Positions 54,825-64,000 of a stretch of 64,000 nt of DNA are shown piece after piece. This stretch comes from Cytobacillus oceanisediminis (GTDB taxonomy: Bacteria > Bacillota > Bacilli > Bacillales > Cytobacillaceae): positions 258,007 through 322,006 of the forward strand of contig NZ_SOEE01000004.1 of NCBI RefSeq assembly GCF_004366035.1, read 5' to 3'. The notes beneath the pieces were generated by a model that searched no databases, was not told the origin of the DNA, and saw only the letters and a program-made list of their open reading frames with translations. The first letter of the stretch is position 1, and the number at the start of each line of letters is the position of its first letter. The position numbers and the translations under genes were made by a program.

Positions 54825-56528
54825 ATGAAACAGAGCATGACGCTTATTCCTACATTAAAAGAAGTCCCTGCAGATGCCGAAACCAGAAGCCATCAATTAT
54901 TGCTTAGGGCTGGTTTTATCCGCCAGAATGCAAGCGGAATTTATAGCTATATGCCTTTAGCGAAAAAAGTTCTGCAAAAGGTTGAAGCGATTATCAGAGA
55001 AGAAATGGATAATGCAGGGGCTGTCGAGCTTCTGATGCCAGCGCTTCAGCAGGCTGAACTATGGCAGGAATCCGGGCGCTGGTATACATACGGACCTGAA
55101 CTGATGAGAATGAAGGATCGCCATGAGCGAGAATTCGCTCTGGGTGCCACTCATGAAGAAGTGATTACCAGCCTGGTTCGTGATGCCGTAAAATCATATA
55201 AGAAATTACCAATGGCTCTTTATCAGATTCAGACAAAGTTCCGAGATGAGAAGCGACCCCGTTTTGGGCTTCTTCGCGGGCGTGAGTTTATCATGAAGGA
55301 TGCTTATTCATTTCACTCAAATCAAGAAAGCCTTGATGAAATGTATGATAAACTTTTTACAGCTTATTCTAATGTGTTCAGACGCTGCGGCCTGAATTTC
55401 AGAGCTGTCATTGCTGACTCGGGTGCAATGGGCGGTAAAGATACACATGAGTTCATGGTTCTTTCGGAAGTAGGAGAAGATACTATCGCTTACTCAGATG
55501 CTTCCGAATACGCTGCCAATATTGAAATGGCCCCAGTCCTTGCGCAATACTCAAAGAGAAATGAGGAACCTCAGGAACTGGAAAAGGCAGCAACAGAAAA
55601 CCAAAAAACAATTGAAGAAGTTTCAACTTTCCTAAACGTGGCTAAAGAGCAGTGCATAAAGACGCTTCTTTTTAAAGCTGATGAAAAATATGTTCTCGTA
55701 CTTGTCCGCGGCGACCATGAAGTAAATGACATCAAGCTTAAAAATCTGCTTGAAGCCGCTGCCGTGGAGCTTGCTGATGCCGAAGAAACTAAGAACATTC
55801 TCGGCTGTGCTGTTGGTTCATTGGGACCTATTGGGGTGAACGATATTGATATCATTGCAGATCATGCAGTGGAAGCCATTGTGCATGGTGTATGCGGTGC
55901 AAATGAAGAAGGAATTCACTATGTCAATGCTAACCCAGAACGTGATTTCAACGTAACCCGATATGCAGATCTTCGTTTCATTCAAGAGGGCGACCCTTCA
56001 CCAGATGGACAAGGAACGATTCAATTTGCCAAAGGAATTGAAGTTGGACATATTTTTAAGCTGGGCACCCGCTACAGTGAGGCGATGGAAGCGACTTATT
56101 TAGATGAAAATGGCAGAACGCAGCCAATGATTATGGGCTGCTATGGCATTGGAGTTTCCCGCACTATGGCTGCCGTTGCTGAACAGTTCAACGATGAGAA
56201 CGGCTTTATCTGGCCGCGCTCACTGGCTCCATTCGACTTGCATCTCATTCCTATTAACATGAAAGACGAAGCTCAGGCTGCGGTTGCTGAGGAATTATAT
56301 ACTATGTTAAAGAGGGATCGCTATGAAGTATTAATGGATGACCGTCAGGAGCGTCCCGGAGTCAAATTTGCAGATTCCGACCTAATCGGTTTGCCAATCC
56401 GCATAACTGTTGGCAAAAAAGCTTCAGAAGGCATCGTGGAAGTGAAAGTTAGGAAAACAGCTGAAATGCATGAAATTCACAAAGATCAGCTAGCAGATAA
56501 AATCGCTGAAATGATGTCTGCACTATAA
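54825..56528 (+). CDS. proS: Prolyl-tRNA synthetase
   Basis: ProS charges tRNA-Pro. The 567-residue product is the bacterial-type class II enzyme with an editing (INS) domain at about 225-390. Motif 1 lies in the N-terminal third, motif 2 near 150 ([19 protein letters not shown]), and motif 3 near 440 ([14 protein letters not shown]). A C-terminal anticodon-binding domain begins around 470. GAGGTG precedes the ATG. Confidence 0.98.
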   Translation: MKQSMTLIPTLKEVPADAETRSHQLLLRAGFIRQNASGIYSYMPLAKKVLQKVEAIIREEMDNAGAVELLMPALQQAELWQESGRWYTYGPELMRMKDRHEREFALGATHEEVITSLVRDAVKSYKKLPMALYQIQTKFRDEKRPRFGLLRGREFIMKDAYSFHSNQESLDEMYDKLFTAYSNVFRRCGLNFRAVIADSGAMGGKDTHEFMVLSEVGEDTIAYSDASEYAANIEMAPVLAQYSKRNEEPQELEKAATENQKTIEEVSTFLNVAKEQCIKTLLFKADEKYVLVLVRGDHEVNDIKLKNLLEAAAVELADAEETKNILGCAVGSLGPIGVNDIDIIADHAVEAIVHGVCGANEEGIHYVNANPERDFNVTRYADLRFIQEGDPSPDGQGTIQFAKGIEVGHIFKLGTRYSEAMEATYLDENGRTQPMIMGCYGIGVSRTMAAVAEQFNDENGFIWPRSLAPFDLHLIPINMKDEAQAAVAEELYTMLKRDRYEVLMDDRQERPGVKFADSDLIGLPIRITVGKKASEGIVEVKVRKTAEMHEIHKDQLADKIAEMMSAL

Positions 56529-56560
56529 GAATATGGGCAGTGTTCCTTTTGATTTAGACG

Positions 56561-56593
56561 AAAAAACGGGTTCCAAAATGGAATCCGTTTTTT
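56561..56593 (+). terminator. Terminator of proS
   Basis: AAAAAACGGGTTCC (56561-56574) pairs with GGAATCCGTTTTTT (56580-56593), one wobble pair, loop AAAAT. The A-run and T-run ends make it possible in both directions. Confidence 0.9.
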
Positions 56594-56614
56594 CAATCAA
56601 TATCTGATTTGATA

Positions 56615-56623
56615 TGTTATAAT
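56615..56623 (+). promoter_or_regulatory. Extended -10 promoter upstream of polC
   Basis: TGTTATAAT gives a consensus TATAAT (56618-56623) with TGn. No convincing -35. Transcription from here would run through the family B repeat before reaching polC. Confidence 0.5.
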
Positions 56624-56698
56624 TAAGTCCGTCTGTCTAATTTCTTAATTGTGATGGAGTTTGCTCTGTGTTAAAACGGTGAAACTTATTTTAATACT

Positions 56699-56830
56699 CA
56701 GTTGATTGTAGGGGAGGGCACTTGACTCCTGCGGGAAGCAAGGGAAGTGAGAGACCCCGCAGGCGAAGACGAGGAGGCTCTCATCTCTCCCCGCGGAAAG
56801 CAAGTGCCCCGTGCTGAAATCAACGGACAG
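56699..56830. repeat. Family B intergenic repeat upstream of polC
   Basis: The ends are inverted: GTTGATT (56701-56707) and AATCAAC (56818-56824). GGGCACTTG (56716-56724) pairs with CAAGTGCCC (56801-56809). Inside, CCTGCGGG pairs with CCCGCAGG, and further GA-rich arms match. The whole unit can fold into a branched structure. It is GC-rich against an AT-rich background. I recognise the 'ACTCCTGCGGGA' core as a common Bacillaceae intergenic repeat. Confidence 0.85.
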
Positions 56831-56905
56831 AATTCTTAAGCAAAAACAACTATAAATAATAGAAGTTAACAAATAAACCATGTTTATTAGATGGGAGAGA
56901 GAAAG

Positions 56906-59900
56906 ATGAGCGAACCTTCTAGATTTCAGCTCTTGCTCCAGCAGATGCAGCTAACTGAAGATGCCTTTGTGCAGCACTTTCATGATGCCCAAATCGAAAG
57001 GGTCATAGTCGAAAGGCAGTCACGGAAATGGCATTTTTATTTTGCTTTTCCAAAGATTGTACCTTGCAGTGTATATAGCCGCTTCACAGATCAGCTGGAA
57101 AAGACATTTTCCCATATTGCAGAAATTTCCTACAGCATATCTGTGAAAAATCAGGATTTTACTGAACAGCTTGTTCTTGAATACTGGCACAACTGCATCA
57201 AAGAAATGGATGGGATGGCGCCCCCGCTCATTAAGCTTCTGAATGAACAGGTTCCTTCTGTTCAGGGAAACAAACTTGTCATCAAGGTCCGAAATGAATT
57301 GGAAGGATTGTCTATCAAGAAGAAGTATGCCGGCATTATTTCGGATGTTTTTCAAGTTTTTGGCTTTCCGGCCTTAACAGTTGATACTGAGGTATCTTCT
57401 GAAGGATCCAATGAAGAATATGAAAAATTCATGGAGGCCAAACGCAAAGAAGACCAGGAGCGCGGTCTCCAGGCAGCAATCGAGATGCAGAAGAAAGAAG
57501 CAGAAGCTGAATCAGCAGATCCTTCAGTACCTCAGGGGCCGCTTACAATCGGTCTTACCATTAAAGACGATGCAGATTACCGCAAATTGATTGATATAGT
57601 TGATGAAGAGCGCCGAATAGCCGTTGAAGGCTATGTGTTTGCTGCTGAAACGAGAGAACTCCGCAGCGGCCGGACACTCTTAACTTTCAAAATTACTGAT
57701 TATACCAGCTCCATTCTTGTAAAAATGTTCTCGCGGGACAAAGAGGATGCTGCTTTATTTCAGCATGTTCAAAAAGGTATGTGGCTAAAAGTCCGAGGCA
57801 GCATACAAAACGATACATTTGTACGTGACCTGGTAATGATCGGGAACGATATCAATGAAATTAAACCTATTCAAAGACAGGATACATCACCTGCTGAAGA
57901 AAAAAGGGTTGAACTTCATCTTCATACACCGATGAGCCAAATGGATGCAGTTTCATCTGTCAGTGCACTGGTTTCACAGGCGAAAAAGTGGGGACACAAA
58001 GCTATTGCCATTACAGACCATGCTGTTGCTCAATCATTCCCTGAAGCCTATGGTGCCGGGAAAAAGAATGATATAAAGATCTTATACGGAATAGAAGCGA
58101 ACCTTGTGGATGATGGTGTGCCGATTGCCTATAATGATGCGCATCGCAAGCTTACTGAAGATACCTATGTTGTATTTGACGTTGAGACAACAGGCTTATC
58201 AGCTGTATATGATACGATCATTGAGCTTGCCGCGGTTAAAATTCATGATGGTGAAATCATTGATCGGTTTGAATCCTTTGCAAACCCTCATCACCCTTTG
58301 TCGGCAACAACGATCAATCTGACAGGAATCACCGATGATCTGGTGGAGAATGCACCAGAAGTGGAAGAGGTTCTGAAGAAGTTCCATGAATGGGCAGGAG
58401 ATGCTATTTTAGTAGCCCATAATGCTTCTTTCGACATGGGGTTCCTAAATGTAGGCTATAAAAAAATGGGTATAGGCAAAGCCCCTAATCCTGTAATAGA
58501 TACTCTTGAACTCGCACGCTTTTTATATCCGGACATGAAAAATCATCGTCTGAACACGCTTGCCAAAAAGTTCGACGTTGAACTCACCCAGCATCATCGT
58601 GCCATATATGACGCGGAAGCTACGGGTTATCTGCTGCTTAAAATGCTTAAGCATGCAGATGGAAAAGGAATCGAATATCATGATCAGTTCAATGATAATA
58701 TGGGTCAGGGAAATGCCTATCAGCGTGCAAGGCCAGCGCATTGCACCCTGCTTGCACAAACAGAAGAAGGCTTGAAAAATATCTTTAAACTCGTATCTAT
58801 TTCACATCTTGAATACTTTTACAGAGTGCCCCGCATTCCGAGGTCAGTCCTGCAAAAGCATCGTGCAGGAATTCTGGTTGGATCGGGATGCGACAAAGGC
58901 GAAGTTTTTGAAGGCATGATGCAGAAATCTCCAGATGAAGTGGAAGATACAGCGCAATTCTATGATTATCTTGAAGTTCACCCAAAAGCTGTCTATGCAC
59001 ACCTTTTGGAGCTTGAACTTGTAAGAGATGAAAAAGCGCTGGAAGAGATTATCGGCAATATTGTAAAGCTGGGGGATAAACTCGATCTGCCGGTAGTCGC
59101 GACCGGCAATGTACACTACCTGAATCCAAATGATAAAATCTATCGAAAAATCCTTGTTAATTCACAGGGAGGCGCAAATCCTCTGAATCGCCATCAGCTC
59201 CCGGATGTTCACTTCAGGACTACTAATGAAATGCTTGACGCTTTTTCATTCCTTGGCAAAGACAAAGCGAAGGAAATTGTGGTAGAGAATACGAACAGAA
59301 TAGCGGATATGATTGAAGAAATTAAGCCGATTAAAGATGATTTGTATACGCCGAAAATTGAAGGCGCAGATGAAGAAATGCGCAGCATGAGTTACGGCAT
59401 GGCAAGGAAAATCTATGGTGATCCGCTGCCTGAGATCGTTGAAGCCCGACTTGAAAAAGAACTTAAGAGTATTATCGGGCATGGGTTTGCGGTTATCTAT
59501 CTGATCTCTCATAAGCTTGTAAAAAGATCACTGGATGATGGCTATCTTGTTGGTTCCCGTGGATCAGTCGGCTCCTCTTTTGTTGCGACGATGACCGAAA
59601 TAACTGAGGTAAATCCGCTGCCTCCTCATTACGTTTGCCCGGAATGCAAGACATCCGAGTTTTTCAATGACGGTTCAGTTGGCTCCGGTTTTGACCTGCC
59701 TGATAAAGACTGTCCGAACTGCGGAGCAAAATATAAGAAAGATGGACATGATATCCCGTTCGAAACGTTCCTTGGTTTCAAGGGAGATAAGGTTCCCGAT
59801 ATTGACTTGAACTTTTCGGGGGAATACCAGCCGAGGGCCCATAACTATACAAAGGTGCTATTCGGGGAGGAATATGTATACCGTGCAGGAACAATCGGTA

Positions 59901-61216
59901 CTGTGGCAGACAAAACAGCTTATGGTTACGTCAAAGCATACCAGCAGGATAATAATCTTCAAATCAGGGGTGCCGAAATTGACAGGCTTGCTTCCGGCTG
60001 CACAGGGGTAAAGCGGACAACCGGACAGCACCCTGGCGGTATTATTGTTGTGCCGGATTACATGGATATTTATGATTTTTCGCCTATTCAGTTCCCAGCT
60101 GACGACCGGACATCTGAATGGAAAACGACTCATTTTGACTTCCATTCAATTCACGATAATCTATTAAAACTCGATATACTGGGGCACGATGACCCAACCG
60201 TCATAAGGATGCTTCAGGATCTTAGCGGTGTTGATCCAAAAACGATTCCGACAGATGACCCTGAAGTAATGAAAATTTTTAGCGGGCCGGAATCGCTTGG
60301 TGTGACAGAAGAGCAAATCATGTGTAAAACTGGAACACTTGGCATACCGGAATTTGGTACCCGCTTTGTCCGCCAGATGCTTGAAGATACAAAGCCGACC
60401 ACTTTCTCAGAACTTGTCCAGATTTCGGGTCTTTCTCATGGTACGGATGTTTGGCTCGGAAATGCCCAGGAATTAATCCATAATAAGATTTGTAACTTAA
60501 GTGAAGTAATCGGTTGCCGCGATGATATTATGGTTTATTTAATCTATCAGGGGCTTGAGCCTGCTTTTGCTTTTAAAATTATGGAATCGGTTCGTAAGGG
60601 TAAAGGCCTGAGCGATGAAATGGAAGCTGAAATGAGAAAGAATGAAGTGCCGGAATGGTATATTGATTCCTGTAAAAAGATTAAATACATGTTCCCTAAA
60701 GCTCATGCGGCTGCCTACGTATTAATGGCAGTCCGGATTGCATATTTTAAAGTGCACCATCCGCTTCTTTACTATGCAGCATACTTCACTGTCCGTGCAG
60801 AGGACTTTGACGTTGATGCCATGGTTAAAGGGTCCCATGCGATACGTGCGCTCATCGAGGAAATAAATGCAAAGGGACTTGATGCTTCTACGAAAGAAAA
60901 AAATCTATTAACCGTAATGGAGCTGGCTTTGGAAATGAACGAAAGGGGCTTTAATTTCCAAAAGGTGGACTTATACCGCTCTAGCGCAAATGAGTTTATC
61001 ATTGATGGAAATTCTTTGATCCCGCCGTTTAATTCCATTCCTGGATTGGGTACAAACGCAGCTTTTAATATTGTTAAAGCAAGAGAAGAAGGAGAATTCC
61101 TATCCAAAGAAGATTTGCAGCAGCGCGGAAAAGTGTCCAAGACAATTATCGAGTATCTGGATAACCACGGCTGCCTGGAATCCCTTCCGGAACAAAATCA
61201 GCTTTCCCTATTCTAA
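56906..61216 (+). CDS. polC: DNA polymerase III PolC (alpha subunit with 3'-5' exonuclease)
   Basis: PolC is the main replicative polymerase of low-GC Gram-positives. The 1436-residue protein has an N-terminal domain, an OB fold (about 235-330), a PHP domain split by a DEDD proofreading exonuclease (Asp425 in VFDVETTG), a zinc motif (Cys911 in CPEC; CPNC further on) and the catalytic palm with Asp965 and Asp967 in PDIDLNF. It ends in helix-hairpin-helix and [14 protein letters not shown]. The ATG at 56906 follows GGGAGAG; an ATG at 56891 is less well placed. Family B repeats lie on both sides. Confidence 0.98.
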   Translation: MSEPSRFQLLLQQMQLTEDAFVQHFHDAQIERVIVERQSRKWHFYFAFPKIVPCSVYSRFTDQLEKTFSHIAEISYSISVKNQDFTEQLVLEYWHNCIKEMDGMAPPLIKLLNEQVPSVQGNKLVIKVRNELEGLSIKKKYAGIISDVFQVFGFPALTVDTEVSSEGSNEEYEKFMEAKRKEDQERGLQAAIEMQKKEAEAESADPSVPQGPLTIGLTIKDDADYRKLIDIVDEERRIAVEGYVFAAETRELRSGRTLLTFKITDYTSSILVKMFSRDKEDAALFQHVQKGMWLKVRGSIQNDTFVRDLVMIGNDINEIKPIQRQDTSPAEEKRVELHLHTPMSQMDAVSSVSALVSQAKKWGHKAIAITDHAVAQSFPEAYGAGKKNDIKILYGIEANLVDDGVPIAYNDAHRKLTEDTYVVFDVETTGLSAVYDTIIELAAVKIHDGEIIDRFESFANPHHPLSATTINLTGITDDLVENAPEVEEVLKKFHEWAGDAILVAHNASFDMGFLNVGYKKMGIGKAPNPVIDTLELARFLYPDMKNHRLNTLAKKFDVELTQHHRAIYDAEATGYLLLKMLKHADGKGIEYHDQFNDNMGQGNAYQRARPAHCTLLAQTEEGLKNIFKLVSISHLEYFYRVPRIPRSVLQKHRAGILVGSGCDKGEVFEGMMQKSPDEVEDTAQFYDYLEVHPKAVYAHLLELELVRDEKALEEIIGNIVKLGDKLDLPVVATGNVHYLNPNDKIYRKILVNSQGGANPLNRHQLPDVHFRTTNEMLDAFSFLGKDKAKEIVVENTNRIADMIEEIKPIKDDLYTPKIEGADEEMRSMSYGMARKIYGDPLPEIVEARLEKELKSIIGHGFAVIYLISHKLVKRSLDDGYLVGSRGSVGSSFVATMTEITEVNPLPPHYVCPECKTSEFFNDGSVGSGFDLPDKDCPNCGAKYKKDGHDIPFETFLGFKGDKVPDIDLNFSGEYQPRAHNYTKVLFGEEYVYRAGTIGTVADKTAYGYVKAYQQDNNLQIRGAEIDRLASGCTGVKRTTGQHPGGIIVVPDYMDIYDFSPIQFPADDRTSEWKTTHFDFHSIHDNLLKLDILGHDDPTVIRMLQDLSGVDPKTIPTDDPEVMKIFSGPESLGVTEEQIMCKTGTLGIPEFGTRFVRQMLEDTKPTTFSELVQISGLSHGTDVWLGNAQELIHNKICNLSEVIGCRDDIMVYLIYQGLEPAFAFKIMESVRKGKGLSDEMEAEMRKNEVPEWYIDSCKKIKYMFPKAHAAAYVLMAVRIAYFKVHHPLLYYAAYFTVRAEDFDVDAMVKGSHAIRALIEEINAKGLDASTKEKNLLTVMELALEMNERGFNFQKVDLYRSSANEFIIDGNSLIPPFNSIPGLGTNAAFNIVKAREEGEFLSKEDLQQRGKVSKTIIEYLDNHGCLESLPEQNQLSLF

Positions 61217-61266
61217 AAAAGAGGGCAGCCAAATGTTCCAATCCCTTCTGCTGACAGCTATTCCAT

Positions 61267-61295
61267 TTGCATAAAAAAATTGGTTATGGTATAGT
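61267..61295 (+). promoter_or_regulatory. Promoter of the rimP-nusA operon
   Basis: -35 TTGCAT (61267-61272), 17-nt spacer, -10 TATAGT (61290-61295) with upstream TG (extended). The leader to rimP would be about 360 nt and includes the hairpin and the family B repeat. Confidence 0.72.
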
Positions 61296-61331
61296 TTTAT
61301 TGGAAATACTAAGAATAACTCTCGCAAAAGG

Positions 61332-61353
61332 AAGAGTGGGGCAACCCACTCTT
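61332..61353 (+). other. Perfect 9-bp hairpin in the rimP leader
   Basis: AAGAGTGGG (61332-61340), loop GCAA, CCCACTCTT (61345-61353); a GNRA-type tetraloop closes a perfect stem. It is followed by TCGTG, so it is not a normal terminator on this strand. It begins about 30 nt after the predicted start of transcription. Confidence 0.6.
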
Positions 61354-61423
61354 TCGTGTTGTGTACGGTTTTTTCCTGAAGATTGTTTTCGTAAGTTTTG
61401 TTGCTTTTTGTATATTAATTGCT

Positions 61424-61553
61424 GAGTTGATTGTAGCGGAAGAGCGAAAACTCATGCGGGACAGGTGAGATCCGGCAGGCGTGAAGCGCCTAGGCTGCTC
61501 ACCGCCCGCCCCGAGGTTCGATGAGCAGCCTGAAGCGGAAATCAGCGGACAAT
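61424..61553. repeat. Family B intergenic repeat between polC and rimP
   Basis: It begins AGTTGATTGTAGCGGAAG and ends GAAGCGGAAATCAGCGGAC, matching the copy at 56699-56830 at both ends. The middle (GGCAGGCGTGAAGCGCC and the GGCTGCTCACC / GATGAGCAGCC arms) diverges but still pairs with itself. Same orientation as the other copy. Confidence 0.8.
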
Positions 61554-61658
61554 ATAGATAGATGAAAAACAACAATATATCCGAAAAGTCTTCCTGTATA
61601 TCAAAATAAAACTTTTGTAAAACAAGAGCTAAGAATCCAGTAAAAAGGAGGGAAATGA

Positions 61659-62126
61659 ATGAGCAAAGTGACTGAAACGGTGGAACAACTGGTCACCCCT
61701 ATTGTGGATGAACTTAATTTAGAATTAGTCGACATTGAATATGTAAAAGAAGGGAAAGACTGGTTCCTTCGCGTATTTATTGATAAAGAAACTGGTGTTG
61801 ATATCGAGGAATGCGGAACTGTCAGTGAAAGGCTAAGTGAAAAGCTTGATGCTGAAGATCCGATTCCTTACAACTATTTCTTGGAAGTTTCATCGCCGGG
61901 AGCTGAACGCCCTCTAAAGAAAGACAGTGATTTTGTTAAGGCAGTCGGCAAGAATGTTTTCATAAAAACATACGAGCCGATTGATGGAGAAAAGACGTTC
62001 GAAGGTGTGTTAACCCAATTTGATGGGGAGACCGTTACGGTTGAAGTGACGATTAAAACAAGGAAGAAAAGGATCGAAATTCCTTATGAGAAGGTAGCGA
62101 ATGCCCGTTTAGCCGTTGTTTTCTAA
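61659..62126 (+). CDS. rimP: Ribosome maturation factor RimP
   Basis: RimP aids assembly of the 30S subunit. The 155-residue protein has the N-terminal alpha/beta domain (about 1-85, with [20 protein letters not shown] and [17 protein letters not shown]) and a C-terminal SH3-like domain. AAAGGAGGG precedes the ATG. It heads the rimP-nusA-ylxR-ylxQ operon, though a family A repeat now sits between rimP and nusA. Confidence 0.97.
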   Translation: MSKVTETVEQLVTPIVDELNLELVDIEYVKEGKDWFLRVFIDKETGVDIEECGTVSERLSEKLDAEDPIPYNYFLEVSSPGAERPLKKDSDFVKAVGKNVFIKTYEPIDGEKTFEGVLTQFDGETVTVEVTIKTRKKRIEIPYEKVANARLAVVF

Positions 62127-62153
62127 TGACTGCTGATTGCGGGCTTGCTTATT

Positions 62154-62286
62154 AAGAAAAGCGGAAGCGCCTTGCCCACCCTCGACAAGCACAAGTCGGG
62201 CCTACCGGAAAGGCGTCCTTTGCCTTTTGGGGGAGGACCGGGTTGTGGCCACTTAGGGGGTAGGCGCTGGAGCTAGACAGTTATTG
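62154..62286 (+). repeat. Family A intergenic repeat between rimP and nusA
   Basis: It starts AAGAAAAGCGGAAGCGCC and ends GGCGCTGGAGCTAGACAG, identical to the reverse-oriented copy at 52115-52193. This 133-nt copy has a longer interior with its own hairpin (AAAGGC/GCCTTT near 62200-62226). The surrounding rimP-nusA gap is 257 nt. Confidence 0.87.
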
Positions 62287-62383
62287 ACGTTTAAAAACCA
62301 ATACTTACTTGTCTTATTAATATAAGCAATTGCTACTCAGAGTTGATCATTTTATAAGAGAATTAAAGGGGGATATAAATCTC

Positions 62384-63541
62384 ATGAGCAGTGAACTTTT
62401 GGATGCTCTGACATTGCTTGAGAAAGAAAAAGGCATTTCTCGCGATGTGATTATCGAAGCAATTGAAGCTGCATTGGTGTCAGCCTACCGCAGAAACTTT
62501 AACCAAGCACAGAATGTGCGCATTGATTTAAACCTAGGAAACGGAACGATGAGAGTCTTTGCACGCAAAGAGGTAGTGGATGAAGTATTTGATCCGCGTC
62601 TTGAGATCTCAGTTGAAGATGCTCAAAAGATCAACCCGAACTACCAGGTGGAAGACGTCGTCGAAATGGAAGTAACTCCTAAGGACTTTGGGCGAATTGC
62701 TGCCCAAACGGCCAAACAGGTTGTTACACAGCGTGTCCGTGAAGCGGAGAGAGGCATCATTTATTCTGAATTTATCGACCGTGAAGAAGATATCATGACG
62801 GGAATTGTTCAGCGTACAGATCCTAAGTTCATCTATGTGAGCCTTGGAAAGATTGAAGCGATCCTTCCGGCGAACGAACAAATGCCAAATGAGCGTTATC
62901 AGCCCCATGACCGCATTAAAGTCTTTATTACAAAAGTAGAAAAGACGACAAAAGGACCACAAATCTTTGTTAGCAGAACGCATCCTGGCCTGCTGAAAAG
63001 ATTATTTGAAATTGAAGTTCCAGAAATTTATGATGGAACTGTTGAAATCAAATCTGTTGCGCGTGAAGCAGGAGACCGTTCTAAGATCTCCGTACATTCA
63101 GACAATGAAGAAGTAGATCCGGTAGGTTCGTGTGTAGGCCCTAAGGGGACACGTGTACAGGCGGTAGTAAATGAGCTTAAGGGCGAAAAAATTGATATTG
63201 TAAAGTGGTCTTCAGATCCGGTAGTTTTCGTTGCCAATGCACTTAGTCCTTCAAAGGTGCTTGACGTAATTGTAAATGAAGATGACAAAGCAACAACAGT
63301 TGTAGTCCCGGATTATCAGCTATCGCTGGCAATCGGAAAGCGCGGTCAGAATGCAAGACTTGCAGCCAAGCTTACAGGCTGGAAAATTGACATCAAATCA
63401 GAAACAGATGCCCGTGAAGCCGGAATCTTTCCGCGGGATGAAACACTGCTGAACTTTGATAATGATGGTTATGAAAACGAAGACTACGAAAATGCGGCAG
63501 ACTTCGATCTTCAGGATGATCTTTTAGAGGGAAAAGAATAG
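62384..63541 (+). CDS. nusA: Transcription termination/antitermination factor NusA
   Basis: NusA binds RNA polymerase and nascent RNA and promotes pausing and intrinsic termination. The 385-residue protein has the RNAP-binding N-terminal domain (about 1-125), an S1 domain (about 135-200, IMTGIVQRTDPKFIYVSLG) and two KH domains (GSCVGPKGTRVQAVVNEL near 250; LAIGKRGQNARLAAKLTGW near 317). It lacks the acidic repeats of the E. coli protein and ends in a short acidic tail. The ATG at 62384 gives the family start MSSELLDAL; an upstream ATG at 62330 adds 18 residues without support. Confidence 0.98.
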   Translation: MSSELLDALTLLEKEKGISRDVIIEAIEAALVSAYRRNFNQAQNVRIDLNLGNGTMRVFARKEVVDEVFDPRLEISVEDAQKINPNYQVEDVVEMEVTPKDFGRIAAQTAKQVVTQRVREAERGIIYSEFIDREEDIMTGIVQRTDPKFIYVSLGKIEAILPANEQMPNERYQPHDRIKVFITKVEKTTKGPQIFVSRTHPGLLKRLFEIEVPEIYDGTVEIKSVAREAGDRSKISVHSDNEEVDPVGSCVGPKGTRVQAVVNELKGEKIDIVKWSSDPVVFVANALSPSKVLDVIVNEDDKATTVVVPDYQLSLAIGKRGQNARLAAKLTGWKIDIKSETDAREAGIFPRDETLLNFDNDGYENEDYENAADFDLQDDLLEGKE

Positions 63542-63558
63542 GGAAGAGGTGAATGATC

Positions 63559-63843
63559 GTGAACAATCGTAAAAAAGTTCCTTTGCGAAAATGTGTCGCT
63601 ACCGGTGAAATGAGGCCGAAAAAAGAACTCGTTCGCATCGTTCGCTCCAAAGAAGGGGAAGTATCTGTAGACCCGACCGGAAAAAAATCAGGGCGCGGGG
63701 CTTATCTTTCCAAAGAAAAGGAAGCAGTTTTATTAGCAAAGAAAAAGAATATCTTAGCCAATCATTTAGAAGTTTCCATAGGTGATGCTATCTATGAAGA
63801 ACTCTTGGAGTTAATAGAGAAGGAGAAACGGCAATCCAAATGA
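63559..63843 (+). CDS. ylxR: YlxR family nucleoid/RNA-binding protein
   Basis: A 94-residue basic protein of the YlxR (DUF448) family with VPLRKCVATGEMRPKKELVR, then VDPTGKKSGRGAYLSKEKE. Family members are proposed to bind nucleic acid; one has been described as a regulator with RNase P association. The GTG at 63559 lies six nt after GAGGTGA and gives the family start M-N-x-x-K-K; an ATG at 63553 abuts the SD. Its stop overlaps the next start. Confidence 0.93.
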   Translation: MNNRKKVPLRKCVATGEMRPKKELVRIVRSKEGEVSVDPTGKKSGRGAYLSKEKEAVLLAKKKNILANHLEVSIGDAIYEELLELIEKEKRQSK

Positions 63844-64000
63844 ACTCAAATCAATGGATGTCATTGCTTGGCTTAGCCAATCGGGCACGGAAAATTACTT
63901 CGGGAGAAGAGCTTGCTGTTAAAGAGATCAGAAATGGCAAAGCAAAGCTTGTTTTGCTGTCTGCAGATGCATCCGCAAATACGGCAAAGAAAGTTACAGA
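63840..64000 (+). CDS. rplGA: Ribosomal L7Ae-family protein YlxQ (partial)
   Basis: The gene starts with ATG at 63840 overlapping the ylxR stop (ATGA) and is cut by the window end after 53 codons. The visible part reads WMSLLGLANRARKITSGEEL, then IRNGKAKLVLLSADASANTAKK, the L7Ae/L30e fold start typical of YlxQ, a kink-turn RNA-binding protein. In Bacilli infB normally follows. Confidence 0.95.
   Translation, partial: MNSNQWMSLLGLANRARKITSGEELAVKEIRNGKAKLVLLSADASANTAKKVT

Larger units (their letters stand above)
56529..56905. other. Intergenic region proS-polC
   Basis: 377 nt without a gene. It contains the proS terminator (56561-56593), an extended -10 box at 56615-56623, and a family B repeat (56699-56830) that fills most of the rest. 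Confidence 0.7.
61217..61658. other. Intergenic region polC-rimP
   Basis: 442 nt without a gene. It holds a strong promoter (61267-61295), a perfect U-less hairpin (AAGAGTGGG/CCCACTCTT, 61332-61340 and 61345-61353) in the predicted leader, and a family B repeat (61424-61553). No terminator for polC with a clear U-tract was found. Confidence 0.65.

Overview
The window reads as a stretch of the core chromosome of a motile, low-GC, Gram-positive endospore-former of the Bacillaceae. Gene order follows the Bacillus subtilis trmD-to-ylxQ segment almost gene for gene, and nearly all genes lie on the + strand. The protein sequences are clearly not B. subtilis itself. Intergenic repeats of two families common in Bacillaceae, a FapA gene after sigD and an extra gene after flgD suggest a Cytobacillus/Mesobacillus/Neobacillus-like lineage; this genus-level placement is inference. 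No phage, insertion sequence, CRISPR array, rRNA or tRNA gene was seen.

Layout. 1-5.5 kb: end of trmD, rplS, lepB (signal peptidase), rbgA, rnhB, then ylqG-ylqH, a FliK-like/FlhB-C-like pair outside the flagellar operon. 5.7-9 kb: sucC-sucD and dprA. 9.4-17 kb: topA, trmFO and the xerC-hslV-hslU-codY group. 17.3-46.8 kb: one long fla/che operon running flgB-flgC-fliE, fliF-G-H-I-J, ylxF, fliK, flgD, a small flagellar-operon protein, flgE, swrD, fliL, fliM, fliY, cheY, fliO-P-Q-R, flhB, flhA, flhF, flhG, cheB-A-W-C-D, sigD, then fapA, an unknown small gene and swrB. 46.8-50.2 kb: rpsB, tsf, pyrH, frr. 50.3-56.5 kb: uppS, cdsA, dxr, rasP, proS. 56.6-64 kb: polC, then rimP-nusA-ylxR-ylxQ (cut by the window end).

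How it works together. The fla/che block encodes the basal body (FlgB, FlgC, FliE, FliF), switch (FliG, FliM, FliY), export gate and ATPase (FliH, FliI, FliJ, FliO-P-Q-R, FlhA, FlhB), hook (FliK, FlgD, FlgE), placement proteins (FlhF, FlhG), chemotaxis signalling (CheA, CheW, CheY, CheB, CheC, CheD) and the sigma factor for late flagellar genes. Two good sigma-A-type promoters lie upstream, just after codY, whose product represses this operon in B. subtilis. The flanking housekeeping genes cover translation, isoprenoid and phospholipid precursors, and replication; intrinsic terminators and promoters divide them into short operons.

The most interesting material is between the genes. A stem-loop sits between the Shine-Dalgarno and the TTG start of swrD, with a competing pairing that would hide the Shine-Dalgarno. 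There are two intergenic repeat families (one copy apparently reused as the rpsB terminator, and two copies flanking polC), a roughly 90 bp nested inverted repeat bounded by ATACT before uppS, and two adjacent palindromes before topA. I found no clear candidate for a wholly new multi-gene system.
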